Of a DNA stretch of 64,000 nt, positions 20,951 to 32,960 are shown in pieces. The translations under genes were made by a program, and so were the position numbers. The DNA is from Corbicula japonica (taxonomy: Eukaryota > Mollusca > Bivalvia > Venerida > Cyrenidae). Location: contig JAZAYU010000357.1 in NCBI GenBank assembly GCA_038501625.1, forward strand, positions 372,001 through 436,000, given 5' to 3'. Within the stretch, counting starts at the first letter, position 1. Each line of letters begins with the position of its first letter. The notes under the pieces are model-generated. The model had not been told where the DNA came from and did not search any database. It was given only the letters and a program-made list of their open reading frames with translations.

Positions 20951-23190
20951 TTTATCATTTTCCATTTGAGGAAAATATCTCTACAAAATAAAAACACATT
21001 GTAAGTCATCACATTAATCTCCCTTGAAAATATAAATTCTTCATATTAAGCAAGCATTGGAATTTTAAATCTATATTTCTAAAAATTCCTTTCCCGGTTA
21101 CACCTAGTATAAAACGCTTAACTCGTCGGCATATCTGCCCAAACCTTAATACTAGAAAAAAAGCCCTTTTTTGGCATAAAATATGCCAGTACACAGCGGA
21201 TACCCAGCAAGGCACAACGATAACGAATTTCACTTTATCGGATTCCATCTTTAACAATACTCTGTAAATAATGGGGATGGATGGCACAAAATATCCCAAA
21301 TCATTGCACAAAAATCGGTTAATGCATCTATGCATGTAGAAGATGGATTTCAAAATATAGAAAAGAAACGTACTTCCGCATTAGCCTCTGAATCAAACCA
21401 GTCAATCTTAAACTGACCAAAACTTATTTGCAGTAAATCAAATCATCAAAATTCTTATAATTATATAATCAGCTTCTTTATTTTCTGGTCAAGAAATTCA
21501 TTCAATCTCAAGAAAAATTGATTTTTTTTTAACTGAAAAATCTCATAAGACATATCTTGTAAATCTTTCTTCATAGAGCCCTTTTTTTTTACTATCGACT
21601 GCTTGATTAACAGAAACCATTTAACCCTTTATGAGCCAAAATATGCGACAACGACTGTCAAACCCTATACACAGCTTCGAGTTCTCTCCAAGTGGAAGAA
21701 TAGAGTGATTCTTTACAATCCCAATCACTTTGAGAAACCCCATTTTAGCCGCCACTTCGTACCCTACATAACCCGTACAACTCACATCAGGGTATACTAT
21801 TTTCAAACTCTTCTGACATTGAAATATATTTCTGCCATTAATAAAAACTGTCAGACTCCCAAAATAATAATTGTTTTACGGAATTTGGGAAAAGAGCAAT
21901 ATATGAATCCGATTCGACGGCGGTAAGTACATCCGCACTTAAATATCTGGTCATTATCTGTGTCACGTGAACTAACACTACCGGCATTGAAAAAAGTTGC
22001 CCAAATATACTAGCAAATTTTCGTACAAGGAATCCTCTATGAATTTTGTGTGCATTTAAAAGCTCTAAACTGTTATCATTTTCTTTTACCAATTTTTTGA
22101 AACTACTACCCGAAATATACATAATACCCGAATTGATTTAAAAAAAATATTCCAAAATGTTAACACGGATCAATTAACTTTTGACTTTAGGTATAAAACC
22201 ACAAAGTAGTAAGTAATTTTAATAATACAAGCGAAAACTTTCTCCGTCTTCTCAAAATCCTACCGCACCCAAACCAGTCATCTAAAAACATTGAAACCAG
22301 TTTCCTTCACTACGCCACTTCTTAACATGTGGTCTTGTCAACATTGTAAAACATGAGAAGCCGTTAAAATTCTCAAATCAAAAATAAACAAGAAAAATTT
22401 TGATGCAAGGCATCAAAGTCGGCCGGAGAAGGATTTTCATGTAATTACAACAATGTAATCACACTGCTCTGAAGAAATCTGAATGACTGAGATTATTACG
22501 TTCTATTACTACAAAAATCAGAACATACGCAGTGAAACAGTCAACATCCCGATAGTACGGGCTTCAGTCTTTTTCAAAAATCGTCACATGAAAAAAAATC
22601 AAAGCACTGAAAGGGCTGCTTGCACAAGCCAGCGGAGCGTAAACATAATCAAAATAAAACAAACACATAATGTTCAATGTAACAGGAATTCCAGTTTTAT
22701 TCCAGTTATGAAGATTAATAATAACTAAACAGAATGAAGAAACTCCTATAGAAGACATGTTATGTGCTTGCAACATTGTGGGTTTCCTATGTTGAATGAC
22801 ATAGAGATATGTGATATAAGTTAAATTGCAGTAAAATTTTCACTGTAAATAAACAAAAACAAAAAAAGAAGCTGTGTTTGGACAACACATATGCCCCGGT
22901 AGCGAAGTTTGTCATGATACAAATTTAAAATGATATTTGAAACAGCAAGAAATCACAAGTTAGATCTAAATAATGAGAAAAAAGAACTTTCTTGTGCCAG
23001 AACCTGAGAATAAAAAGTATTTTACATGAAAATCAATTAATGTAACATATTTTTAATCTAAGATTACAATGTACAGATTATTCATGACAAAATTGGGAAA
23101 GTTACATATTTTATGTAATTAATGCTTAGGCATTATTACAAATACTGATGATGCAAGTATTTAGAGGGTGGGCATTTATTAGAGGCACAT
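20951..23190. other. Long stretch with no supportable gene
   Basis: Frames of 107 and 114 codons (21603-21926 plus, 21009-21353 minus) have no ATG-led coding signature, splice context or known motif. A segment at 22530-22590 (CAGTCAACATCCCGATAGTACG type) resembles the repeats at 26570-26820. Confidence 0.4.
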
Positions 23191-23194
23191 GATT

Positions 23195-23660
23195 GAAATT
23201 GAGAAATATCCAACATACTGAAACAGATAAACCATTTCTCTAAGTGCAAAATGGGAAGATAACCTCAGAAATAAGGTAGCTGGAGTTATTTAACTTGTCA
23301 GGGTCATGACCTGTGCACTGTTAAGTAAGTGTGTTAAATTTATTTTACTGTTCTTTGCAGACAATGAGAAATATCCAACTTTCAGAAACAGGTTAACCAT
23401 TTATCTCTTAGTATAAATTGGGGAGATAACTCCAGGAATAAGCTAGCCAGAAATAAGTAACTTGTAAGCGTCATAAACTATGCACTGTTAAGTGAGTGTG
23501 AGAACTTTCATGCCAATGCCCTTAGTAGAAATTGAGAAATATCCAACTTGCCGAAACAGGTTAACCATTTATCTCCAAGTACAAAACGGGGAGATAATCC
23601 CAGAAAAAAGGTACACAGAGTTATGTTTCTTGCTAATGCTCTTTGTAGAAATTGAGGGGG
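23195..23660. repeat. Tandem repeat, unit about 165 bp, three copies
   Basis: Each unit has GAGAAATATCCAACTTTCAG, ACAGGTTAACCATTTATCTC, a GGGGAGATAAC segment and CTATGCACTGTTAAGTGAGT. Copies differ by many substitutions and small indels. Confidence 0.85.
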
Positions 23661-24650
23661 AATTGCATATAAATACCAATAACTCAGATACAACAATCAT
23701 TGAAAAATCCAATAAATAGTTGCTAGAAATGGGAATATTCAACAAAATAAAACTGGTTAAAATATTGACAAAAGTAATTTTTGGGGAACTGTTTAAATAA
23801 ATGAGAAAGGAGACATTAAAAGCAATTGAACAGGACAAATACAAAAACATTACAGGATACATGTATGTTTGATCGAGCAATACCAGGATCAAATACATCA
23901 CTGCCCAGAATGCCTAGCCCTGGTTTTATGCAACTCAATATTTACACAAATAACAATTTTGATGATAATTTTATATTCATGCTTTATAGCAACACATCAC
24001 AACTTAAAACAATGCCATTAGCCTTATAAATGTCATTTAGTAAATAAAAGAGGAACAACAAATTTTTTTGTGTTAGTCATATAGTTTGGAAATTGTTATT
24101 TTAGCAAAATTGTATTTATTTCATATATTGTTATAGCTTATTTCTTTACCTTGTACTATGTCTCTTGAAATTGAATATTTTCACTTTCAACGTAAATACA
24201 CAGGGACCCCGTGAAAGGCTGTTTGATCTTGGTTTCATGTATAACAATGTGTCAGAGGGAGCCAGAGTTATGTTAATGTAACCATATTTTTAGGAAGTGT
24301 CCAACCTTATAAATCAGATAAAGGGGCTCTTTAAATTCATTTCATTAGCTAAAGCCTTTAACAGACACCCTTTCCCCACTGTTATCTGTCAATTTTATTT
24401 AGACCCTTTTAATGCATGCATCACATCTATCTGATCTTTATTATACATTCTTTCAATCTTGACCAGGAAGTACATGTACCTAAAAGATCTAAACATTAAC
24501 AGACTCTGATTAGCCAAACTGATATGCATGTTGATATGGTCTAATCTTATGGTCTAATATTGTCAAACATGGAATAAAAGCTGCATGGAAAGAGTAGACA
24601 CAAAACATGGAATACTTGACTTTTGCACAGAAAATCCATTTCTAACTTCA
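23661..24650. other. Intergenic sequence, no gene seen
   Basis: AT-rich unique DNA without coding signal. Confidence 0.45.
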
Positions 24651-24654
24651 ACCC

Positions 24655-24855
24655 TTAACATATGCAAACAGTGTAGATCTAGATCACACTGCATCTCTTT
24701 GCTGTTTAGTCAGAATCTGCACTATTCACTTTCAGATTCATATTTAGTTATTTCTGAACAAGACATGACCAATGTAGATCTGATCAGATGGCACAAATGT
24801 TCAGTCTGATCTGGATCTACACTAGTAACACATGCAATGAAAGGCACATTTTTAT
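24655..24855. repeat. Double-hairpin element, family X, diverged copy 5
   Basis: First hairpin broken. Second recognisable as GTAGATCTGATCAGATGGCA with TGATCTGGATCTACACTAG. Confidence 0.72.
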
Positions 24856-25127
24856 AGCAGAAAGGTGCACTTGATCAATAATTTTTAATTTTGCCCCTTA
24901 GAATTACCTGAACAATCTTTCTTAGTGAATATTATCATCTTCAACTAAAAATTTAGAAATTACTCTACATGTACATCATAAAGCTATTACAGTTACTATA
25001 ACTATTAAGTTAATACATAGGTAATTATAATATATATAATTATTCTTAGTTTGTCATCAGAAATATTAATACAGCTATGTTCTTTCAATGCCATTTAGTT
25101 AAATTATTTTCATTAGAAGATATCATT

Positions 25128-25658
25128 TAGGGATTTCAAAAGATGCAGATTCTTGCATTTTTATGCAAGCATATTTGATTTTTTTTCACTTTTGACCCCC
25201 TGGCTAAGTTTAATATGTTCTTTTAAATATGTTTTTTATTCACAAATTTATCACATCTAATGAGCCAACAACTGTTCTTTGCTCGTGAAAAGTCTCTTCA
25301 GAGGTGCAGGGATTTCGGATTTCAATAGCTTTTGAAAACCAGGAGTTGTTTGTCCCTGTTGAGAGTTTTTAAGGGCTCATAATCAAATAGTTGCAAGTTA
25401 CATGTATATCTTGTGTTCAACTTGAACTTAACTACTTATAAAAGTGCTTTAACTTCGTTTAAATATATGTTCAGTGGTCTAATATAAGTATTGATTTTAT
25501 AATTAAAATGCAGACACAATATTTATCTTTATTCTTGCAATATTCGACCATGATTTCTTCATCAAAAGAACCCAAGCTCAAAATCAGGAACGGTCAAATG
25601 TAGAAAAACTAATTTGCTTGCATCAAAATGCAAGAACCTGCATCTATTGAAATCCCTG
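25128..25658. mobile_element. Inverted-repeat DNA element, about 530 bp
   Basis: Left end AGGGATTTCAAAAGATGCAG and GATTCTTGCATTTTTATGCA. The right end is its reverse complement over about 45 bp with few mismatches. The C/TAGGGATTTC ends resemble hAT-type CAGGG termini, but no clear 8-bp target duplication flanks it. A second internal CAGGGATTTC lies near 25311. No ORF. Confidence 0.7.
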
Positions 25659-26540
25659 GAACAGGAAAATTAAGTCTGACATGGTTAATTTTCAAGTTTA
25701 ATCCAAACTGATCGTCATAATTTTTTCATGTTGTTGCGATAATTACCTGGCAAAAACTAGATAATATAAAAATTAAAAATACCAGTTTCTTTAATCCATG
25801 TGTGAAGTGGTCATATTGAAAAAAACAAATATTATATCTTTGAAACTTAGGAAGCTAGTTTAAGCTATTCTAGTAAAAAAAATACAACTATTTACCTTGT
25901 TAAGACTTGTAAACCTGGACGGTGTTTAACTGCCAGTGTGATACAGAGCTTTGTTGTCCAAAGTGCTTGAAGAGGGTATCTTTAGTAAGACTACATCCTC
26001 ACCAGTAAATGTAAACAATAATCAGATGTGTTTCCATGCAGCTGGTTTTATACAAATCATTATATGCAAAATATGCCAAACTGTTTTTGTAAAGTTGATT
26101 GCACATTTATGCATACAATGACTGCACACTATTTGGGATAGTTTTAAACAGTTAAAACCGTTATGCCATGACCTCTTGAAATCACAGTAATAATTTTTTT
26201 TATCCATGTCTGTGTTTATTTGAAATGCTTTCAGGATTTCACGTACTATCTGTGATGTTAGTTCCACTTCCGAAAAACTCAGTTTGCATCATTTTTATAA
26301 CTTTCATAATTTAAATTCGCACAAAACATTAGAAATTTGTTGTAAAGAAAGTGTTCAATATTTTTGGGTAACACAATCAAGGGGAGATCACCGGAGTTGT
26401 GTGTAGTTTGGGCTAAACGCCGTCTGTGTTACGTAACAATGTCAAACCCGTAAAACAATCGACGCGGTATATAACAAACATTAACAAACAGACCATTGCA
26501 CGATTAAAAAAGCAACGTACCATAATTTTATAGTATAATT
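25659..26540. other. No firm gene
   Basis: A minus-strand 81-codon frame at 26022-26267 starts at GTG and has protein-like content (ELTSQIVREILKAFQ) but no in-frame ATG near its start and no splice site. It is not called. Confidence 0.35.
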
Positions 26541-26559
26541 ACGTTTTGTCCCGAAAAAA

Positions 26560-26825
26560 CAGTCTCACCAATAGGTATAAACGCAGTGCAAAGGTCAGCA
26601 TCCCTGACCGATTATACGGAAACCACGCCTTGCAATGTACAATTAAAACAATGGATGACCAGTATCGCAATTGTACATTTATTCAAACCTTTGTTTCCGA
26701 GCAAAACTCTCACGAATTATGCTCCGCAACTTCCAACAGGTACACCTACAGTGCAACAGTCAACATCCCTGACCGATTATACGGAAGGATCGGCTTCCGT
26801 TGTTTTCAAAAAGTAGTCACGTGCT
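26560..26825. repeat. Two direct copies of a 55-bp motif with GATTATACGGAA
   Basis: CAGCATCCCTGACCGATTAT near 26597 recurs as CAACATCCCTGACCGATTAT near 26762, each with similar flanks. A shorter relative is near 22540. Confidence 0.75.
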
Positions 26826-27200
26826 CAGGAGAACTTATTATTTTAAAATTTAAGAAAAATAAAAAAATCCTACAAAGTGATGTCAATTAGTTCCTATGAT
26901 ACAATTCGTTAACCATTTGTTAATAAGTTATTTTGCACATAAACTCTCATTAATACATATATCAGAACAAAAATATAAACATTTCTGAAATTATTCTATT
27001 ATCCCCACAAAAAATAGTCACGTGCTCAGGAGAACTTATTATTTGAAAATTTTTAAAAAATCACTGAAATCCTACAAAGCGATGTCAACCAGTTCCAATG
27101 GTGCAAATCGTTAACAATTTGTGACTACTTTTTTTTTGCAAAACATCTCTCATTAATATATATCTGAACAAAAATACAAACATTTCTGAGATTATCCTGG
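26813..27200. repeat. Direct repeat, about 190 bp, two copies
   Basis: AGTCACGTGCTCAGGAGAAC, TCCTACAAAGNGATGTCAA and CATTTCTGA-type segments occur in the same order at 26813 and 27016. Confidence 0.85.
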
Positions 27201-27238
27201 TCTCCTTCTACATCAAATTCTCAAAGTAAGCACAAATA

Positions 27239-27268
27239 TTAGTCGGCCGCTTCTGCGGCCGACTAATG
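27239..27268. repeat. GC-rich perfect hairpin
   Basis: ATTAGTCGGCCGC, loop TTCT, GCGGCCGACTAAT. A 13-bp perfect stem in an AT-rich background. It could be a terminal structure of a transposon; followed 18 bp later by a GATCTTTTAACC stretch. Confidence 0.85.
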
Positions 27269-27540
27269 ATTTCTTGCCAGATCTTTTAACCGAAACAGTC
27301 AACGGATTTACAATATATGGCATAACAGTACACCTCTAATCAAACATCTATATAACAAATCCCAGATAGCTTCATTTACAAAATCTGATTATAGCAAGGC
27401 TAATCTATTATCTTTACAAACTGTTTTAGGCGAAGTTGGATTCAACGGTAACTTATAACCATTCTCTATGGTATCTTATGCAAATTCACTTGTCATGAAC
27501 CAGGAATATTTATAGGCCGGTGGCCAGGAACATGTTTGCT

Positions 27541-27564
27541 CCCCCCCCCCCCCCCCCCCCCCCC
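27541..27564. repeat. Poly-C run of 24
   Basis: Uninterrupted C run at the edge of the inverted copy of the repeat found at 31196. Homopolymer length is unreliable in assemblies. Confidence 0.95.
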
Positions 27565-30500
27565 ACCTTGGGGAATTTTGTAGACATGATTTTTCTGAAA
27601 GCCTGTTATGTCCTGGATATTTTGCAGTTTGTTTGCACTCTGGCGAGTGGGGCATAAGGGAGTTACGGAGGTTTTAATATGTTACCCCTAAAATTTGTAG
27701 AAAAAATATATCGATTTTGAATCTTTAATTCTGCTCTATTCCAGATACGATTTAATAAAACTTATATTTTTGTATAAGGATGAAGTATTATCTGTCGATT
27801 GATGTAGTTTTCATTTCAAAATTTTTGCACTTAGGTAACATATTTAGTGTATAACATACATAACCCTAAAAAGATGTAATTTAAGTCAGAAACTTACCTG
27901 TAGGATTTTTATTTGTAATCAAACGTAGGCAATAATACATGTTTTTGAAAGCTGCATGATCAAACAATATAAAACAGTGTGATTTTCATAAAAATCACAC
28001 TGGCATTTGTAATAATTTTTCCATAATCTTATATGTTACCATATCGCTAATTCAAACATTGTATTCATGTTTTGGGATAAACAAGCATAAAATATAGAGT
28101 TTAATTAAATTATTGAGCTTTATAAATGTAAGTGTTCTTGAAACTTGCATGACTTCAAATTTTCAACATACATAACATATGTTACTTATTAAAATAAGGC
28201 TTATTTCCTTGTTTTTATTTAATTTTAATGGTGTTAGCTGATATCTATTTGAAGAAATTAACTATGTGTGCTCTGTGCAATGTCCTGATGTTTGTTAGCC
28301 CTGTGAAAATTTTTAATTACCTTCACAGATGTTTTTTAAACTAATATTACTGATTGAATTAAGTATTTTCTCTTAAACTGATATTGTTGTACAAAGAACT
28401 GATTACATTTACAAAACTGTATCACGACTATTCAATCATTTTAGATTAAACTATAAAATAATCATAGTAAGATGTCTGTAGTGTATAATATGTTATGTTA
28501 CGTTATGTTATGTTATGTTGTTAAAATGTTAAAGTGTTTAAGCTTTTCCATTGTAAACCTTCTCCGTAACATATAATTCCCAGGTTACAATATTGACAAA
28601 GTACAATGCATTTATGAAATAAATTCTAAAAAAAATAATTTTTAGAATTGGTTCCAAAAGTAAAAAGACAAGAGATAAAAATATTGCTTTGGAAAGTGTT
28701 ACAAACAAAACTAATTAAAATTAAATATATGTTACCTAATTATTAAAATAATTTTTTAGAAAGATCACCAAATAAAATAAATTTCTAAACCGTGTTTTAA
28801 CCGGTAGTTTGTATTTAGATTACAGTAGAGTCATTCATAATGTGAATATGAACTTTCTATGAACAATATTTACTAAAAACAAGGTTGAAAGCACCAGTTC
28901 TGGTCTTTTAGAGCAATAATAACTGACAATTCTGTTAAATAAAAAATGTGAAATAAGAAAAATAAATTGTCCTAAATGAAACATTATTGTTTTCATTGTT
29001 CAAAAAAAGCTTAAAATGTGTTAAGAATTCCTTAAGATCTTTGTAGAATGTTATTTTTCTTAAAGACAAATAAGTGTTAAAGAGAAACATCCTTATTTGA
29101 AAGACAAACTGTGTAATGCAGGTGATGGTAAGCAAATAGACAAGTTAACGTTGACTTTTGTATAATAATTTTTTTAGGTAAAAATTCTTTTACTTGAGTC
29201 AAAAAAATTACTATATAATGCTCATGCTGTTTCAATGTTTTACGAATTCTACACTGAAACTTAGTATTTTAGATGAATAAAACTACTTTTAAAAACATTT
29301 CGAACATCAGATATATAATTTAATCAGCTAAATTGTGTAAAGTTTAAATTCAGTAGCTTTTAAATTTGTTATAGATCAACTTTACCATAATATAATATTA
29401 TATAAAAATATTTATTTACTAATCATTTGCAGTTTCTTGCTTTTCTTTTCTTTTTATTTTTGCTTATTATTAAAGTAAAAATTTGTAACATATTACAGGA
29501 TGACTAAAGACATAAATAGAATAATAAAATGATAAACAATGTTTCAACATTTTTTAAGAACAAATTAACGTTATCTGTCTCAATCAAGAGTATCTGGACA
29601 GCTTTAGACTGGATGCACCAGCCCATGATTAGTGCAAACGTAAGCTGTATTACAATGTTGTCACTGAGCCATATTGATAGGTTTATTGTTAATTTAAAAA
29701 GATTTAGAATAGGACGAACTTGAACCATCTACATCATAAACATTTATTTCAAGACATATTGAGCAGTACACAGATCATTAACCTCTAAAGTTTAACTACG
29801 TTTAAATGAAAAATACATTACTGTTCAATATTACCAGCATCAATACCTTAATTTGCTTTTGTAACATAATTCTATATATATATTACCTATTTTAATACAA
29901 GATACATAAAGTGCAGGGAGGTTGGTAACTAAAATACGTTCTTTTGGGTAACATATTTAAAAATGGTGATTTACGATATGGTATTTATTTTTATTATGAG
30001 ATAAAGCTAACTAATCGTTAAAACTCATGAAGAGGTGTATTTAAAAAAAAAACAAAAAACAATTACACCAAAACTTCAAATTTATTTACCATAGGCATAA
30101 GTATATGATAAAGCATAATAGTAAAAAGGTGAAATATGCATATCAGGAAGTCACATATAACTAAAGTTATAGATAATATTAACAAAGTTTTTAACACAGT
30201 TTACCTTTAAATCATACAAATTCAATATGTCTTTAAGAGTTTATTTCTTTATAATTTATTTCATTTATAAATATTTTATTTGCTCTCTTTGAGATGTTTT
30301 TTCCATTGTTTTGTTGTTTTTTTTCAGATATTTTGGTTTTTGGAATTTACAAATATATGTATTTATTTACATACATCAAACAAGAAATGTGCCTCAATGT
30401 GACTTTATTACATTTAAATACTGCAGTCTTATTTATATTAATGAATTAAGCAAATAAAACAGAAATTCTTTATTAATGTAAGTAAGAAATGTTGCATACA

Positions 30501-30599
30501 ACTTTTTAAACTAGGTTTTGATGATAAGTAACATATCTTAATGACTATTTATAGACCTATACCTTAGGTTGCAGATGTTTTATTGCATTAAAAATTAAA

Positions 30600-30840
30600 A
30601 AAAAACATCTTCCTGGTGTAGAAAAAATAGGTTTATTTCAGAACTTTTATAATTGCCAATTATTTCTTCAATGCATAAAATTTTCTCAAAGGTCACATAT
30701 TCAAACAGGCGTTACGGTAAAACACCCCACTCACCAGAAAGCAAACAAATTGCAAAATGCGAGGAATGGGATAGGCTTTCAGAAAAACATACCCTTCAAA
30801 ATTCCCCCAGAGGGCAGGGGGGTCTATTGGCATTTATGGC
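30600..30840. repeat. Direct repeat of about 240 bp, copy 1
   Basis: Pairs with 31100-31342. Best conserved part: GGCTTTCAGAAAAACATACC followed by CTTCAAAATTCCCCCAG. Confidence 0.9.
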
Positions 30841-31099
30841 TTGTTTTCAAATTTTCTTTTCTTTCGGTAACATATTTCAATATAGCGTTACGGGCTTATG
30901 TCCCAATGTATATCACTGTATTATATTTGTCCTGATGTCCCATTTATCTTACTATATTTTACTTATAAGCACAAATTACTTGCTACTGCACGTAAGAAAT
31001 GATTCATACATTTTATTTTAATAGGTTTTTATGTTAAATAACATAACTTTATCACTATTTTAGACCAATACCTTAGATAAATGATGTTTTATTGCATTA

Positions 31100-31342
31100 G
31101 TAATGTAGATTAGAGCTTTCTGGTGTAGAATAAATATGTTTAGTTTAGAACTTTTACAATTGTCAAATATTTCATTCTTACACAAACTTTTTTCAAAGGT
31201 AACATATTCAAACATGCGTTACGGAAAAACGCCCCACTCGCCAGAGTGCAAACAACTTGCAAAATGCGTAGAATGGTATAGGCTTTCAGAAAAACATACC
31301 CTTCAAAATTCCCCCAGGGGGGGAGGGGGGTCTATTGGCAGC
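31100..31342. repeat. Direct repeat of about 240 bp, copy 2
   Basis: Second copy. Ends at GGGGGGTCTATTGGCA, 40 bases before the first exon of the decayed gene. Confidence 0.9.
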
Positions 31343-31383
31343 TCAAGGTCTATTATCTTTGATAAAGATTCCTGCATGAACCT

Positions 31384-31598
31384 ATGAAACGTAAACATAA
31401 ACATGCTCTTTTAATCGTTCTCTCACAATTTTATGTTTTTGGCCATGCAATTGTGCGTAAATCTGTCAATAATAAAGATACCCATCTTTTATCAAGCCTT
31501 CACGAGGAAGATTCTGATCACATTTTCTACTTCACACCGGACAATTGGTTTCCTGCTGTGACTGGTGATCGACTGATGTTTGGACAATTCTTTCCAAA
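31384..31598 (+). pseudogene. Decayed five-exon gene, exon 1 (signal-peptide-like start)
   Basis: ATG 31384 opens MKRKHKHALLIVLSQFYVFG, a basic start and a hydrophobic stretch that fit a signal peptide or signal anchor. The frame continues intact to GQFFPK. A weak donor (CCAAA|GTGGTT) leaves phase 2, which suits exon 2. If it is not spliced there the frame ends at TGA 31609-31611. No family is recognised. This exon has no internal stop. It is less certain than exons 2 to 5 because the donor is poor. Confidence 0.4.
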
Positions 31599-31735
31599 GT
31601 GGTTGTATTGAAACAGGGCGCCAGAAATCAAGAGATGTTCCCAAACGGTTACATGACTTCATGATGAAATGTCAAAAACATACTTTTTGGTGCCATTTAT
31701 GCCATTTTTCTTTTGAAATCATACAACTTATGCAT

Positions 31736-31936
31736 TAACCCATTACTCCCCATAAATGCCTTTATGGCTTGGGTGAACATTGTAGACCCAGATCAGAACA
31801 CCCATGCCATCTGATCAGGATCTACACTGTTTGATTTATATTTTATTAGGTTATTTCTGACCAAAAAAGTGAACAGTGCAGATCCTGCTCAGATGGAACA
31901 AACGTGCTGGCTGATCTGGATCTGCACTTACAGAAA
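31736..31936. repeat. Double-hairpin element, family X, copy 6, in intron 1 of the decayed gene
   Basis: Left terminus TTAACCCATTACTCCCCATA present. The right terminus is cut at about 31936, 24 bases from the exon 2 acceptor. Confidence 0.82.
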
Positions 31937-31960
31937 CTATTAATATGTTGTTTGTTGCAG

Positions 31961-32115
31961 GTTCAAGAACTATAAGACGCTGAAAGCTTGGCACGATGTT
32001 GTTGTGGAGTGCAGGGAAAATCCATAGATGCTTATGGCTGCTGCATTTGTAATTGCCTCACAGAATTATGCCACGGCTTACAAGATTGTTCCTAGAGATC
32101 AGTTTAAGACATGTA
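31961..32115 (+). pseudogene. Decayed gene, exon 2, with one in-frame TAG
   Basis: Acceptor TTTGTTGCAG at 31960 and strong donor GTAAGG at 32116. After one base the frame reads FKNYKTLKAWHDVVVECREN, a TAG near 32025, then MLMAAAFVIASQNYATAYKI and VPRDQFKTC. It ends in phase 1, matching exon 3. The even amino-acid mix on both sides of the stop shows it was once coding. Confidence 0.6.
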
Positions 32116-32234
32116 GTAAGGTTTAAGATAGTATATGTGTAAAATAAAACTTTGTCCATGTCCGAGTGTTAGCTCTGTTTCATTAATTCTATAATGGTAT
32201 GACTGTGTTTATTCTGCAATAGATTTCATGTTTA

Positions 32235-32260
32235 AAGAAGTTGCGTTTCTAATTTCTTTA
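32235..32260. repeat. Single arm of the GAAGTTGCGTTT hairpin family
   Basis: Same sequence as the arms at 18940-19012. Confidence 0.6.
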
Positions 32261-32380
32261 CGTTTATTTACACTTCAGCTATATCCTCTATGATGAAGTC
32301 TTCTTCATCTACTGAATCATACTTCTGATGGTACACAGTGTAGAATCACACACAATTTATTTAGGTTTCAAACACTTCAA

Positions 32381-32622
32381 CCCTTTCCTCCATTTTTATG
32401 CATTTGTACGCGTGTGCGACCAGTGTAGATCCAGATCAGCCACCTGGCACATCCATGCCGTCTGATCTGGATCTGCACTGGTAGCATTTTGATCAGAACT
32501 AACCTAATTTATTAAAAGGCGAACAGTTTAGATCCTGATCAGATGACACAGATGTGCCGGCTAATCTGGATCTAAACTGTTCGCCCTCACAATTAAGGTG
32601 TATCTATGGAGGAAAGGGTTAA
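32381..32622. repeat. Double-hairpin element, family X, near-complete copy 7, in intron 2 of the decayed gene
   Basis: Left end CAACCCTTTCCTCCATTTTT, right end ATGGAGGAAAGGGTTAA. Both hairpins are intact. One of the best copies for defining the family. Confidence 0.9.
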
Positions 32623-32960
32623 ACAACCCCTCTGTATTCCACACTCAAATGAAAACCGTCAAATATCGATTCCTTCAATATTTTTACTATCAATTTAATT
32701 CCTTGTGCATAAGATACAAATACCATTTTTGGGCTGTCATAAACTCACCCTAAAGTCAAGAAGTATTTCTCTGTGTTTGCAATTATTTATAATGCACATG
32801 CATGTGATCTTCTTTTTCAGAGTTTATAATGTGACCTTGAGTTTCTACAATTTTCATAAATCTTTAAGAAAAAAATTAGTTTTACTAGGAAAATAGCAGA
32901 CTTATCAGTAAAAGAAATGAAACTTTAAAATTTTATTTAAACTCTTTGTCTACCTTTCAG

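Larger units (their letters stand above)
27541..31342. mobile_element. AT-rich region bounded by inverted copies of one repeat, with scattered GTAACATAT motifs
   Basis: 27565-27672 read on the minus strand contains CCCCACTCGCCAGAGTGCAA and GGCTTTCAGAAAAA, matching 30695-30840 and 31196-31342 on the plus strand. Between them lies 3 kb of extremely AT-rich non-coding DNA with about a dozen GTAACATAT or inverted ATATGTTAC motifs. It could be one large foldback element or a cluster of diverged repeats. No transposase or long ORF is present. Confidence 0.45.

Noticed and set aside
21603..21926. 107-codon plus-strand frame
   Set aside because: Starts at TTG, low-complexity coding look absent, no motif.
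26022..26267. 81-codon minus-strand frame with protein-like start
   Set aside because: Begins with GTG after a stop. No ATG or splice acceptor to make it usable.
27239..27300. Helitron 3' end
   Set aside because: A hairpin is present but no CTRR end at the expected distance, and no partner 5' TC end was seen.
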